A stretch of DNA of 57,367 bases from Polyangiaceae bacterium (GTDB lineage: Bacteria; Myxococcota_A; Polyangia; Polyangiales; Polyangiaceae), in NCBI GenBank assembly GCA_022842465.1, contig JALHPN010000030.1, forward strand, positions 1-57,367, written 5' to 3'. Of this stretch, positions 16,601 through 25,148 are shown one piece after another; position 1 is the first letter of the stretch; every line of letters begins with the position of its first letter. A program made the translations under genes and the position numbers. A model generated the notes under the pieces. That model saw nothing but the letters and a program-made list of their open reading frames with translations, was not told where the DNA came from and did not search any database.

Positions 16601-17458
16601 CTACGGACGAGGGGGGCTCGAGAGGGGCGGGACGTTCGCGAGCTGCTGGAGCAGCGCCTCGTGGATGCGCCCGTTCGTGGCGACGACGTTTCCCGATGCG
16701 ATCATCTCTCCGCGTGCGTCGAAGTCCGTCACCGTCCCTCCCGACGCGCGGACGAGCGCGATCCCGGCCGCGATGTCCCACGGCGAGAGCTTCCGCTCCC
16801 AGTACCCCTCGTACGTCCCGTCGGAGACGAGACACAGGTCGAGCGCGGCCGAGCCGCAGCGCCTCACGGCCTGGCATTTCCGCTTGATCGCGACGAACGC
16901 GTCGAAGTTGTTCTCGTGGCTCGTCCGTCGGTCGTACGGGAACCCCGTCGCGAGGAGCGACTCCTCGAACACCGACGTCGTGCTGACGCGGCACGCCTCG
17001 TCGTCGCCATGCCCGCCGAAGCGGGCGGACGTGCGGACGGCGCGCGCCTCCCCGTCGGGCGACGCGAAGCCGAACCACTCCGTCGCCAGCGCGGGCGCCA
17101 CGACCACGCCGAGGATCGGCGCGCCGCGCGCGACGAGCCCGATCGACACGCACCAGAAGGGATGCCCGTGCACGAAGTTCGTCGTGCCATCGATGGGATC
17201 GATGAAGAACGCCTCACGCTCGGGATCGAACGAGCCGCCGCCTTCTTCGCCGACGATCGGGATCGAGCCGAGCTTCGAGCGGAGCCGTTCGCGGATGACC
17301 GCCTCGCTCTCGCGATCGAAGCTCGTCACGAGGTCCACCACGCTCGCCTTGTGCTCGACGACCATCGCGCGCCGGAAGCCCTTCTTGACGAGAGCCGCGG
17401 CCTCGTGCGCGGCGTCACGGGCGACGCCGAGGATCTCTTCGAGCTCGTCCTTGGTCAT
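16601..17458 (-). CDS. suhB: inositol monophosphatase family protein (SuhB-like)
   Basis: A 285-residue Li+-sensitive phosphatase-fold protein. The Mg2+-binding motifs are all present: GEEGGG, DPIDGTTNFVHG and, near the C-terminus, WDIAAGIALVRASGG. Family members hydrolyse inositol-1-phosphate, and some act on fructose-1,6-bisphosphate or bind the ribosome/antitermination complex (E. coli SuhB), so the exact substrate is unknown. Its ATG overlaps the mpl stop (ATGA, 17455-17458), which suggests translational coupling. Cytoplasmic. The gene symbol follows the family name rather than proof of orthology. Confidence 0.9.
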   Translation of the reverse strand: MTKDELEEILGVARDAAHEAAALVKKGFRRAMVVEHKASVVDLVTSFDRESEAVIRERLRSKLGSIPIVGEEGGGSFDPEREAFFIDPIDGTTNFVHGHPFWCVSIGLVARGAPILGVVVAPALATEWFGFASPDGEARAVRTSARFGGHGDDEACRVSTTSVFEESLLATGFPYDRRTSHENNFDAFVAIKRKCQAVRRCGSAALDLCLVSDGTYEGYWERKLSPWDIAAGIALVRASGGTVTDFDARGEMIASGNVVATNGRIHEALLQQLANVPPLSSPPRP

Positions 17459-18939
17459 GCGGAGGCCTTCGCTTCGAGCGCCTGCAAGAGTCGGGCGTGC
17501 AGGCCGCCGAAGGCGCCGTTCGAGAGGAGCGCGATGACGTCGCCGCGCTCGGCCTCGCGCACGAGGCGGTCGAGGACGGCGTCGACGCTCGTTGCCGCAT
17601 CGGCGCGGCCGCCCCGCGCGCTGATCTCGCGGACGATCCGCGCGAGATCGAGCCGCTCGGCCTCCGGCACGTTCGTGCGCCCAAGCGGGGCGAGCACGAC
17701 CTCGTCCGCCGACGCGAACGACGCCGGGTAGTCGCCCTGGTGGGTGCTCCGGCACGCCGTCGCGGATCGCGGCTCGAAGACGGCCCACAAGCGGCCCGAC
17801 GGATGACGCGAGCGGAGCGCGCGCAGGGTCTCGTCCACGGCGGTCGGGTGATGCGCGAAGTCGTCGTAGACGGCGACCCCGCCGGGCGTCCCGAGGAGGT
17901 CCTGCCGTCGCCGCACGCCACGAAAGGTCGCGAGGGCTCTCTTCGCGACCTCGACCCCGACGCCGAACCCCTCCGCGCACGCGGCGATCGTCCCGAGCGC
18001 GTTCCGGACGTTGTGGGCGCCGGGCACGCCGAGCGAGAACCGGCCGCAGTAGGACCCGCCAGCGTAGACGTCGAACGGCTGCGCGAGAGTCACCGGATCC
18101 GGCGCGACGAGCGCAGCGCTCCACGTCGGAGTGACGTCGCCGGTGTCGTCGCCGTCGAGCCCGTAGAAGGCGACGCGGGATCGAGCGTTGCCGAGGACGA
18201 GCGCCCGCGCCCGCGCGTCGCGCGCGTCGCAGGCGACGAGGCCTGCCTCCGGCACCGCGCGGAGCATCTCCGCGAACTGCGCCTCGTAGACCTCGCGCGA
18301 CGGATAGATGTCGACGTGATCGTGCTCGACGCTCGTGAGGACGACGACGTCCTCGCTCGAGACGCCGACGTAGTCGAAGAACTTCGGCTTCTTGACCCAG
18401 TAGACGGCGTCGTATTCGTCTCCCTCGACGACGAAGGGCGAAGGCTTCCCCACGGTGCCGGAAGCGCCCGTGAGCTTCCGCTTCGTGCCGCCGAGGCCCG
18501 CCCCGGACGGGAGATCCTTGGGGAGGCCGCCGATGAACCAGCCGGGCTCGAGGCCAGCCTGCTCGAGGACCCACGCGCACATCGCGGACGTCGTCGTCTT
18601 GCCGTGGGTCCCCGTCACGACGAGGGGACGACGGTTCACGAGGAAGCGCTCGCGGAGGGTCGCGGACATCGACGCACGCGGGAGGCCGAGCTCCTCGGCG
18701 CGTCCGGCCTCCGGGTTCTCCTTCCGGATCGCGTTGCCCACGACCACGAGCTCGAGGTCGGGCGTCACGTGCGCGGCGTCGTAACCGCGGAGGCAGCGGA
18801 TCCCGGCCTGCTCGAGCGCAGGGCCCATCGGCGGATCGAACGCGACGTCGGAGCCCGTCACGTCGTGCCCTGCGTCGCGCAGGAGGAGGGCGAGCTGTCC
18901 CATTCCCGTGCCCGAGACTCCCACGAGATGAACCCGCAT
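17455..18939 (-). CDS. mpl: UDP-MurNAc : L-Ala-gamma-D-Glu-meso-DAP ligase (Mpl)
   Basis: Mpl attaches the tripeptide recovered from old peptidoglycan to UDP-MurNAc, bypassing MurC, MurD and MurE. Seen in the 494-residue product: HLVGVSGTGMGQLA (N-terminal UDP-binding loop), the P-loop GTHGKTTTSAM, VEGDEYDAVYW, LTSVEHDHVDIYPS, GAHNVRNAL, and YDDFAHHPTAV. The EYD.AYF/W..KF signature and DHADIF-like motif distinguish Mpl from MurC. The start ATG is at 18939; a much longer open frame upstream has no family support. It is the first gene of a two-gene unit with the inositol monophosphatase. Confidence 0.9.
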   Translation of the reverse strand: MRVHLVGVSGTGMGQLALLLRDAGHDVTGSDVAFDPPMGPALEQAGIRCLRGYDAAHVTPDLELVVVGNAIRKENPEAGRAEELGLPRASMSATLRERFLVNRRPLVVTGTHGKTTTSAMCAWVLEQAGLEPGWFIGGLPKDLPSGAGLGGTKRKLTGASGTVGKPSPFVVEGDEYDAVYWVKKPKFFDYVGVSSEDVVVLTSVEHDHVDIYPSREVYEAQFAEMLRAVPEAGLVACDARDARARALVLGNARSRVAFYGLDGDDTGDVTPTWSAALVAPDPVTLAQPFDVYAGGSYCGRFSLGVPGAHNVRNALGTIAACAEGFGVGVEVAKRALATFRGVRRRQDLLGTPGGVAVYDDFAHHPTAVDETLRALRSRHPSGRLWAVFEPRSATACRSTHQGDYPASFASADEVVLAPLGRTNVPEAERLDLARIVREISARGGRADAATSVDAVLDRLVREAERGDVIALLSNGAFGGLHARLLQALEAKASA

Positions 18940-19076
18940 GGGCGCGCAGCCTAGCATCCGCGGTGCAGAGGACGCACCTGGGCCCGCGGCCCGCAGAGTC
19001 GAGAACGCGACGGGCCGGGCGCGCGGGATTTCCAGAGGCGCGAGGGCGGGCACGGGTCTTGGGACGATCGCCCCCG

Positions 19077-19886
19077 ATGCCCCTCCCGACCCGTTCCCTC
19101 CTCGCGTCGTCGCTCTTCGGCGCCGCTCTCCTCGCGGCGTGCACGATGCCCGTCGACGAGAGCGTCGGCGGCACCGAGGGGGCCCAGTCGGGGGCCGAGT
19201 CGGTCCGGCTCCGCTACGAGGGGACGTGCGAGTTCCTCCGCACCTGCTCGCGCTTCTCGCGCGGGATGCCCGAAGGGCAGGTGAGCTGGGGATGCACCGG
19301 AGCCGGGACGTGTGAGGACACCGCGCTCTGGGTCGCGGGGCCGGGTCGTAGCTACTGCAACAAGACGGTGCGGATCTGTCGGGGCTCGCGGTGCACGAAC
19401 GCGCTCGTGAAGGACGTGAGCTCCGACCGCGTGTGGGAGGGGTCGAACGGCGTCCTCGACGCACTCGGGATCCGCTACGGACTCACCGGTCAGTGCAGCG
19501 GCTACGGCGAGGGCAACGTCACCGTCCGCGTCCTCCGTAGCGAGGGCGGCGGCGGACCGACGGAGGGACCGCTCGTCGCCGAGCCGTCGGGCGGGACGAC
19601 CTCGGGCGATCTTCCGCTGCCCCCGCCGCCTCCCCCGCCGCCGGAGGAGCCGTCGTCGAGCTCGTCGGGCTCGTCGGGCAAGCCCCCGCCGGCGGGTGGG
19701 GGACGGAAGGACCCCGGCTGGTCGGATGCCGGCTGCACGCTCTCGAACGGCGACTACGTGCCCGATCTCGGCTGCGTCTGGTCCACCGACGGGAGCTGGT
19801 ACCAGTGCACGATGGGGACGTGGGCGCGAGGCGGCAACGGGAGCTACGGACCGTATGGGGCCTGCACCGCGGTCTACGGGCTCTGA
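19077..19886 (+). CDS. cysteine-containing lipoprotein with possible double-psi barrel domain
   Basis: The ATG at 19077 gives a signal peptide (RSLLASSLFGAALLAAC) with lipobox LAAC; upstream in-frame codons belong to a divergent-promoter region. The 269-residue product has a domain of about 110 residues with CEFLRTCSRF, VSWGCTGAGTCED, GRSYCNKTVRIC, and ALGIRYGLTGQCSGYGEGNVTV. Its Cys pattern and LDALGI plus final GxVTVRV strand are reminiscent of barwin/expansin-like double-psi barrels, but I am not sure. A Pro8/Ser-rich linker is followed by a small C-terminal module (CTLSNGDYVPDLGCVWSTDGSWYQC), a Cys/Trp-rich unit seen in secreted proteins. Function not known. Confidence 0.72.
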   Translation: MPLPTRSLLASSLFGAALLAACTMPVDESVGGTEGAQSGAESVRLRYEGTCEFLRTCSRFSRGMPEGQVSWGCTGAGTCEDTALWVAGPGRSYCNKTVRICRGSRCTNALVKDVSSDRVWEGSNGVLDALGIRYGLTGQCSGYGEGNVTVRVLRSEGGGGPTEGPLVAEPSGGTTSGDLPLPPPPPPPPEEPSSSSSGSSGKPPPAGGGRKDPGWSDAGCTLSNGDYVPDLGCVWSTDGSWYQCTMGTWARGGNGSYGPYGACTAVYGL

Positions 19887-19928
19887 CGATTTTCTCGGAA
19901 AAGCGCCCCGCGGCCGCCACGAACGGGC

Positions 19929-20816
19929 ATGAGCGTCACCCGCCTCGCCCTTCCCTTGCTGTTCTTGGTCGCCTGCGGAGGCGCCGGCGCCTCGGTGGAC
20001 GCCGCCCCGTGGTCCCCTGGGGACGCGCCTGCCCCGTCGCCGGCCCCGTCCGGCTCCGGCGCGGGGGCGCCGGTAGACGAGCCTGACACGGGAGAGCCGG
20101 GCCTCGCCCTCCATCTCCGCGCGACGGCGACGCCCTTCCCGCACGCCGACGATCTCGCCGGTCTCACGCCCTCCGCGGCGCGCCTCGGCATCGTCTCGCT
20201 CACCCTGCTGCGCGGCGCGAACGATCCGTCGCCGTGGGTGGTCTTCGATCGGGGTACCTCGTTCGTCGACGCGTCGCTCGACGACGGCGCCGACACCGCC
20301 GTCGCGACGGTCGCTCGCCGCGACCTCGTCCCCGGCACGTTCACGCGCGCGCGCGTCGGCGTCACTCACGTGAGCTACGAGCTCCCCGCGCGCATGCATG
20401 CCGCTGGCCTCGTCACACCGGGCGTCTTCCGCAACGTGCAGGTGCTCGCCGACGGAACCGTCCTCGACGGGGCGCCGCGCGCGAGCGGCTGGCATCGCTA
20501 CACCTTCCTCGTCGGTGGCGCACCCGCCGGCACCGTCGAGGGCGCGAATGCGCCGCTGCCGACCGCCGCCTCTTCGCCCTTCGTGCTCCGCGTCGAGGGC
20601 GGCCGCGCCTTCTACGATCTCGCCGCGCTCGTCGTGATCGGTCCCGATCGCGCAGCGCCCGCGAGGACCGTCTTCACAGTCAACGTGCACGAGCACTTCC
20701 GCTGGCGTGACGAGGCGCAGCCCGGCTACGCGAAGGGCGCCTTCGACGCGACGCCGGCGAGCTTCGAGCCCGTCGTCCGCTTCGGCGCGAACGCGTTCGA
20801 GCTCACCGTCGAGTGA
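19929..20816 (+). CDS. hypothetical lipoprotein
   Basis: A 295-residue protein starting MSVTRLALPLLFLVACGG, a short signal peptide with lipobox LVAC, then an Ala/Pro/Ser linker. The body is beta-rich: LHLRATATPFPH, LGIVSLTLLRG, FTRARVGVTHVSYELPAR, GTVLDG, HRYTFLVGG, VFTVNVHEHFRWRD. The order of strands, and a central segment on a threshold-like value, resemble DUF4382-type lipoproteins, though not closely enough for a family call. The stop lies 3 bp before the convergent clpB-like stop. It follows the previous lipoprotein gene by 42 bp and may be co-transcribed with it. Confidence 0.72.
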   Translation: MSVTRLALPLLFLVACGGAGASVDAAPWSPGDAPAPSPAPSGSGAGAPVDEPDTGEPGLALHLRATATPFPHADDLAGLTPSAARLGIVSLTLLRGANDPSPWVVFDRGTSFVDASLDDGADTAVATVARRDLVPGTFTRARVGVTHVSYELPARMHAAGLVTPGVFRNVQVLADGTVLDGAPRASGWHRYTFLVGGAPAGTVEGANAPLPTAASSPFVLRVEGGRAFYDLAALVVIGPDRAAPARTVFTVNVHEHFRWRDEAQPGYAKGAFDATPASFEPVVRFGANAFELTVE

Positions 20817-20819
20817 GGC

Positions 20820-23447
20820 TCAGCCCTTCGCGAAGACGAACTGGTCGCCTTCCACGCTCACGCGGATGACGCTCCCGTTCGCGTAGCCGCCGGCGAGGAT
20901 CGCTTCCGCGAGGGGGTCCTGGAGGCCCTTCAAGATCGCGCGCTTCAAGGGGCGCGCGCCGAAGGCAGGCTCGTAGCCCTGATCGACGAGGCGCATCTTC
21001 GCCTCCTCGGTGAGGTCGAGCTTGAGCTCGCGATCGGCGACGAGCTTCTCGAGCCGACGCAGCTGGATGTCGACGATGCCGCGGAGGTCCGGCTTGGAGA
21101 GCGGCCGGAAGATGATGACGTCGTCGATGCGGTTCAGGAACTCCGGACGGAGGAAGTTCTTCAGCTCGTCGCGGAGGACGTCGCGGAGGGCCTCACGGCC
21201 GTCCTCGGACTCGAACATCTTCATGTCCGTCTCGAGGATGCGCTGCGAGCCGATGTTGCTCGTCATGATGACGACGGTGTTCGAGAAGTCCGCCGTCCGA
21301 CCGCGCCCGTCGGTGAGGCGTCCGTCGTCGAGCACCTGGAGCATGAGGTTGAAGACGTCGGCGTGCGCTTTCTCGACCTCGTCGAAGAGCAGGACGCTGT
21401 ACGGCCTCCGCCGGACCGCCTCCGTGAGGAAGCCGCCCTCCTCGCTGTCGACGTACCCCGGTGGTGCGCCGACGAGGCGCTGCGCCATGTGCTTCTCCAT
21501 GAACTCGCTCATGTCGAGGCGGGTCATGGACTGCTCGTCGTCGAAGAGGAACTCCGCGAGCGCCTTGGCGAGCTCCGTCTTGCCGACGCCGGACGGTCCG
21601 AGGAAGAGGAAGGAGCCGATCGGCTTCCCCGGGTCGCGGAGACCCACGCGCCCGCGCCTCACGGCCTTCGACACCGCGCGGACGGCCTCGTCCTGGCCGA
21701 TGACGCGCGCGGAGAGCCGCTGCTCCATCTTGAGGAGCTTCTCGCTCTCCGCCTCGAGCATCTTCGCGATGGGGATCCCCGTCCAGTCTCCGAGGACCTG
21801 CGCGACGTCCTCCTCGCCCACGATCGCCGACGCGCTCGAGGCGAGGCCCGCCTTCTCCACGGCCGCGTCGGCGGCGTCGAGTCGCCGCTTCACGTCAGGC
21901 ATCTGCACGTGCTCGAGCTCGCCGAGCTTCGCGAAGTTCTGCTCCTTCCGAGCCTGCTCGAGCTGCTCCTTCAGCTTGGTCATCTCCTCCCGGAGGGAAG
22001 CTTGCGCCGCGACGGCGCCGCGGCGAGAGTCGAGCGTCGCGCGGAGGTCGATGACGCGGGGCTCGAGGTCTTTCACCTCGGCGAGGAGCCGCTCCTTCGT
22101 CTTCATGCTCATCGCGTCGGCGTCGTTCTCCAGGCCGGCGAGCTGCGCCTTCAGCGAGGAGAGCCGGCGGATGGCGTCGTCCATCTCGGCGGGGAGGCCG
22201 TCGATCTCGACGCGCTTGCGGGCGCAGGCCTCGTCGAGCAGGTCGATCGCGCTGTCGGGCAACGCCCGCTCCTGGACGTAGCGCTTCGCGAGGCGGACGG
22301 CGGCCGTGATCGCCGGATCCCCGATCTGCACCTTGTGGTGCTGCTCGTAGCGCGTGGCGATGCCGCGGAGCACCTCGATCGCCTTCTCCGGTGTCGGCGG
22401 ATCGATCGTGAGCACGGTGAAGCGGCGGAGGAGGTTCGGATCCTTCTCCGCGAGCTTGCGCATCCCCTCGGGCGTCGTCGAGGCGAGGACGCGGACGTCG
22501 CCGCGCGCGAGCATCGGCTTCAGCATCTCGCCGATCGCGCTCGCCGACGTGCCCGTTCCGACGAGCGACTCGAGGCCGCCGATGTAGAGGATGGTGTCCT
22601 TCGCGCGGAAGGCGGTGATGAGCTGCTTCAGGCGATCCTCGGTCTCGCCGCGGAGCTTGGAGCCGGCCGTGAGCTGGCCGGTCTGGAGCTCCAGCATCGA
22701 GAAGCTCGCGAGGTTCTGCGGCACGTCCCCCTGGGCCACGCGCGTCGCGAGCGCCTGGACGATCGCCTTCTTGCCGACGCCCGACTCCCCGACGAGGAGC
22801 GGGTGGTTCTTCTGGCGCCGCTCGAGGATCTGGAGGAGCCGTCGCACCTCCGCGTCGCGTCCGATGGTCGGATCGAAGCCCTCTGCGCGGGCACGGCCCG
22901 TGAGGTCGTCGGCGTAGCGCTGGATCACGTCGGCGTTCGTCGCGGCGGCGCCAGCGGCGGGGACCTCGCGCGGCACGCTCTTCAGGGCCGCCATGTGGGG
23001 ACGGAAGGAGCCGGGCCCGAGGCCGAACGCCTGGAGGACGACGGCGGCCGGACCGCGGATCTCCTGCGACAGCGCGTTGAGGAGGTGCTCGACGCCGACG
23101 AGCGGCTTCGCGGCGCCGGTCGCGACGGCCTTGCCGCCGTCGTCGGCCTCCTTCTCGGCGCGGCCGAGGAGGGCGAGCATCGTCGACGAGAGGTACGCGA
23201 GGCCGCTCGACGCCTTCGGGAGCTTCCCGAGCTGGGCCTCGGACTCGGCGACGACGTCCTCCGGCGCGGCGCCGGCCTTCTTGAAGACCTCCGCTACTCC
23301 CCGGTCGCGATCGAGGGCGCGAGCGAGCAGGTGGATGGGCTCGACCTGGACGTGCTTGCGCTCGTCCGCGAGCGACTGAGCGCCGGCGACGAGCCCCTTC
23401 GCGTCGGGGGCGTAGCGCTCGAGATGAATGGTCTGCTCCGAAGCCAT
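20820..23447 (-). CDS. ClpB-like AAA+ disaggregase with degenerate first ATPase domain
   Basis: 875 residues in ClpB order: Clp-N repeats (1-150), AAA1 (about 190-410), ClpB-type coiled-coil middle domain (about 420-530) and AAA2 with C-terminal D2-small domain. AAA2 is intact: GPSGVGKT at 617-624, LLFDE at 686-690, pore loop GYV at 664-666. AAA1 looks dead: Walker A is GESGVGKK (220-227), with Lys227 where Thr/Ser is needed, and Walker B reads ILYIGGLESL (286-295), where ClpB has an Asp-Glu pair at the two Gly. The AAA1 pore loop KYRG reads KLRG (264-267). The RR finger (341-342) remains. True ClpB works with DnaK to dissolve aggregates; this may be a specialised paralogue. Confidence 0.93.
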   Translation of the reverse strand: MASEQTIHLERYAPDAKGLVAGAQSLADERKHVQVEPIHLLARALDRDRGVAEVFKKAGAAPEDVVAESEAQLGKLPKASSGLAYLSSTMLALLGRAEKEADDGGKAVATGAAKPLVGVEHLLNALSQEIRGPAAVVLQAFGLGPGSFRPHMAALKSVPREVPAAGAAATNADVIQRYADDLTGRARAEGFDPTIGRDAEVRRLLQILERRQKNHPLLVGESGVGKKAIVQALATRVAQGDVPQNLASFSMLELQTGQLTAGSKLRGETEDRLKQLITAFRAKDTILYIGGLESLVGTGTSASAIGEMLKPMLARGDVRVLASTTPEGMRKLAEKDPNLLRRFTVLTIDPPTPEKAIEVLRGIATRYEQHHKVQIGDPAITAAVRLAKRYVQERALPDSAIDLLDEACARKRVEIDGLPAEMDDAIRRLSSLKAQLAGLENDADAMSMKTKERLLAEVKDLEPRVIDLRATLDSRRGAVAAQASLREEMTKLKEQLEQARKEQNFAKLGELEHVQMPDVKRRLDAADAAVEKAGLASSASAIVGEEDVAQVLGDWTGIPIAKMLEAESEKLLKMEQRLSARVIGQDEAVRAVSKAVRRGRVGLRDPGKPIGSFLFLGPSGVGKTELAKALAEFLFDDEQSMTRLDMSEFMEKHMAQRLVGAPPGYVDSEEGGFLTEAVRRRPYSVLLFDEVEKAHADVFNLMLQVLDDGRLTDGRGRTADFSNTVVIMTSNIGSQRILETDMKMFESEDGREALRDVLRDELKNFLRPEFLNRIDDVIIFRPLSKPDLRGIVDIQLRRLEKLVADRELKLDLTEEAKMRLVDQGYEPAFGARPLKRAILKGLQDPLAEAILAGGYANGSVIRVSVEGDQFVFAKG

Positions 23448-23516
23448 GGGGGACCCAAGGTAACACGCGCCCGACGGCGCGGGAGGGTCAGGCGGAGCAG
23501 CCCTGGGCGGCGCCGA

Positions 23517-23771
23517 TCAGGCCGCGAGCTTCTTCGCGAGCTCGCCGGAGAGATCGAGCGCGCGGAGCTCGTCGAAGCCGCCGATGGGCTCCTCGCCGAT
23601 GAAGATCTGCGGCACCGTCCGCCGGCCGGTGGCCTGGACGAGCCACGCGCGCTTCTCGTGGTCGCGGGAGACGTCGATCTCCTCGTAGGGGATGTCGCGG
23701 TCCTTCAGGAGTGCCTTCGCGCGGACGCAGTAGGGGCAGATCTGGGTCGTGTAGAGCCGTACCCTTCGCAT
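23517..23771 (-). CDS. grxC: glutaredoxin 3-type
   Basis: An 84-residue glutaredoxin starting MRRVRLYTTQICPYCVRAKALL. The redox pair is CPYC, followed by the GRRTVPQIFIG (cis-Pro, TVP) and GGFDELRAL motifs that bind glutathione. It reduces disulfides and deglutathionylates proteins in the cytoplasm. The ATG at 23771 is chosen over one at 23789 because the fold begins there. The stop lies about 70 bp from the clpB-like start on the same strand, so the two could share a transcript. Confidence 0.92.
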   Translation of the reverse strand: MRRVRLYTTQICPYCVRAKALLKDRDIPYEEIDVSRDHEKRAWLVQATGRRTVPQIFIGEEPIGGFDELRALDLSGELAKKLAA

Positions 23772-23814
23772 GTTGCTCACTCTAGTCACGCCGCCGCGCG
23801 CGTGCCAACGCGCC

Positions 23815-24090
23815 TCAGAACGCCGAGCCCGCGTCAGGCTTCGCCCGCGGCTCGTCCGGGACCTCGACGATGCGACCCGACGAGGGCATCCCGGGGCTGG
23901 CGGGCCCCCCCTCGGCGTTCCACGCCGTGGCGGCCCCCGCAGGCGCGCGGTTCTGACCGTCGATGGCGTCGGCGCCGTAGCGATCCGCGCTCGTCGTGGT
24001 CGTCTTGCCGGACTGCGAGGAGGAGCTCCCCGCGCACGCCGCGCCCGCGAGGACGGTGGCGACGAGGCTCAGGCGGACCAAGGTGCTCAT
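23815..24090 (-). CDS. small hypothetical lipoprotein
   Basis: A 91-residue protein starting MSTLVRLSLVATVLAGAACAG, a standard signal peptide with lipobox GAAC. The mature part is short, polar and low-complexity (SSSSQSGKTTTTSADRYG, then a Gly/Pro/Ala-rich tail) without a recognisable domain. It lies 43 bp upstream of the glutaredoxin start and is read in the same direction. Coding is supported by the clear signal peptide and typical codon usage. Confidence 0.6.
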   Translation of the reverse strand: MSTLVRLSLVATVLAGAACAGSSSSQSGKTTTTSADRYGADAIDGQNRAPAGAATAWNAEGGPASPGMPSSGRIVEVPDEPRAKPDAGSAF

Positions 24091-24179
24091 GGTCGTACGG
24101 CTTGCACGCCGCGTTCCACCGATTCTCAGCTCGACCGTGCGTGTGCTCGAGGCGGACGAGCCGTGCTAGACGCGGGCGC

Positions 24180-24470
24180 ATGAGCGCGAGCCGTCCGGTC
24201 CTCACGTCGTCGGAGACATCGCTGCTCCGCGTCGTGCGGCTCTCGGACGAGGACCACGGGGGGCTCGCCGGGGACGAGCTCTCGCGGGACGAGTGGGAGA
24301 CCATGGAGCGCTTGTGTCAGCTCGGTCTCGTCGAGACGCTCGGCGAGTACGGCGAGGCACCGGACGGCGAGGAGGACGAGCGCGAGGCCGGGGCCGTCGC
24401 CGTCGTCTACCGGATCACGGCGGCGGGCGTGGACACCCTCCGCGACGCCGCCCTCCCGCAGGCGGACTGA
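24180..24470 (+). CDS. small acidic hypothetical protein, possible winged-helix fold
   Basis: The ATG at 24180 opens a 96-residue protein: LLRVVRLSDEDHGGLAGDEL, SRDEWETMERLCQLGLVETLGEYG, VVYRITAAGVDTLRDAAL. The pattern of two helices, a short wing-like strand pair and ITAAGVDTL is that seen in MarR/PadR-like winged helix domains (ITxxGxxxL is their usual end). It may therefore be a small DNA-binding or protein-binding module. The middle is unusually rich in Glu/Asp. Not assigned to a family. Confidence 0.62.
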   Translation: MSASRPVLTSSETSLLRVVRLSDEDHGGLAGDELSRDEWETMERLCQLGLVETLGEYGEAPDGEEDEREAGAVAVVYRITAAGVDTLRDAALPQAD

Positions 24471-24696
24471 CCTCGTCGGAGAGGGGCCCGCGCGTCGTAC
24501 GCACGGCGTGCGCGGAGCCTTCCCTGAGGCCTCGGAGCCTCACGAACGACGGGGAAAACGGCTTGCCGCGTGCGCGGAGCGTGGCAAGGGACGGCTCATG
24601 CCTGCTCTTCACGCTTCGTTCCCCGCGTCGCCTCCAGAGACCCCCCGGCACGCGAGCGGTCTCTTCGCCGCCGCGCGGCCGCGTCGCGGCTACGGC

Positions 24697-25137
24697 ATGA
24701 CGGCGATCACGATCGCGGAGCTCGCCTGCGAGCGAGCCCTCGCCTCGGATCCGTCGTCCGCGCGCGAGCTCGCGGAGGACGCCGCGCAGATGATCGCCGA
24801 GGCGGGAGACGACGCCCCGCCCGCAGCGCACGAGGCGCTCGGGCGCGCGCTCCTCCTCCTCACCGAGGCGCACCGGGCGAAGGAGTCGTTCGCACGCGCC
24901 GCACGAGCGTTCGACGGCATGAAGGATCTGGCGCGTGCGGCGGGCGCTCGCGTGGCGCTCGCCGAGGCGCTCCTCGCGCTCGGTGATCCGTCGGCGCGGA
25001 TCGTCCTCGAGGACGCCGGCGGGCTCTACGAGGAGCTCGGCGATCTCGCGGCCCAGGCGCGCGTCGATCGCGCGCTCCGCGACGCGGACGCCGTCTTCGC
25101 GAGCTCGCCGCGCTCGTTCGCGTCGAGCTCGTGGTAG
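24697..25137 (+). CDS. small alpha-helical, TPR-like protein
   Basis: The ATG at 24697 gives 146 residues of almost entirely helical sequence with Ala/Leu/Glu repeats: ELACERALASDPSSARELAEDAA, AHEALGRALLLLTEAHRAKES, AFDGMKDLARAAGARVALAEALL, AGGLYEELGDLAAQARVDRAL. The 36-40 residue rhythm suggests three or four TPR-like units, probably a protein interaction scaffold. An earlier start (24598) would add Ser/Pro sequence unlike the rest. Function unknown. It lies 11 bp before the thioesterase gene. Confidence 0.62.
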   Translation: MTAITIAELACERALASDPSSARELAEDAAQMIAEAGDDAPPAAHEALGRALLLLTEAHRAKESFARAARAFDGMKDLARAAGARVALAEALLALGDPSARIVLEDAGGLYEELGDLAAQARVDRALRDADAVFASSPRSFASSSW

Positions 25138-25148
25138 CGATCGAGGCC

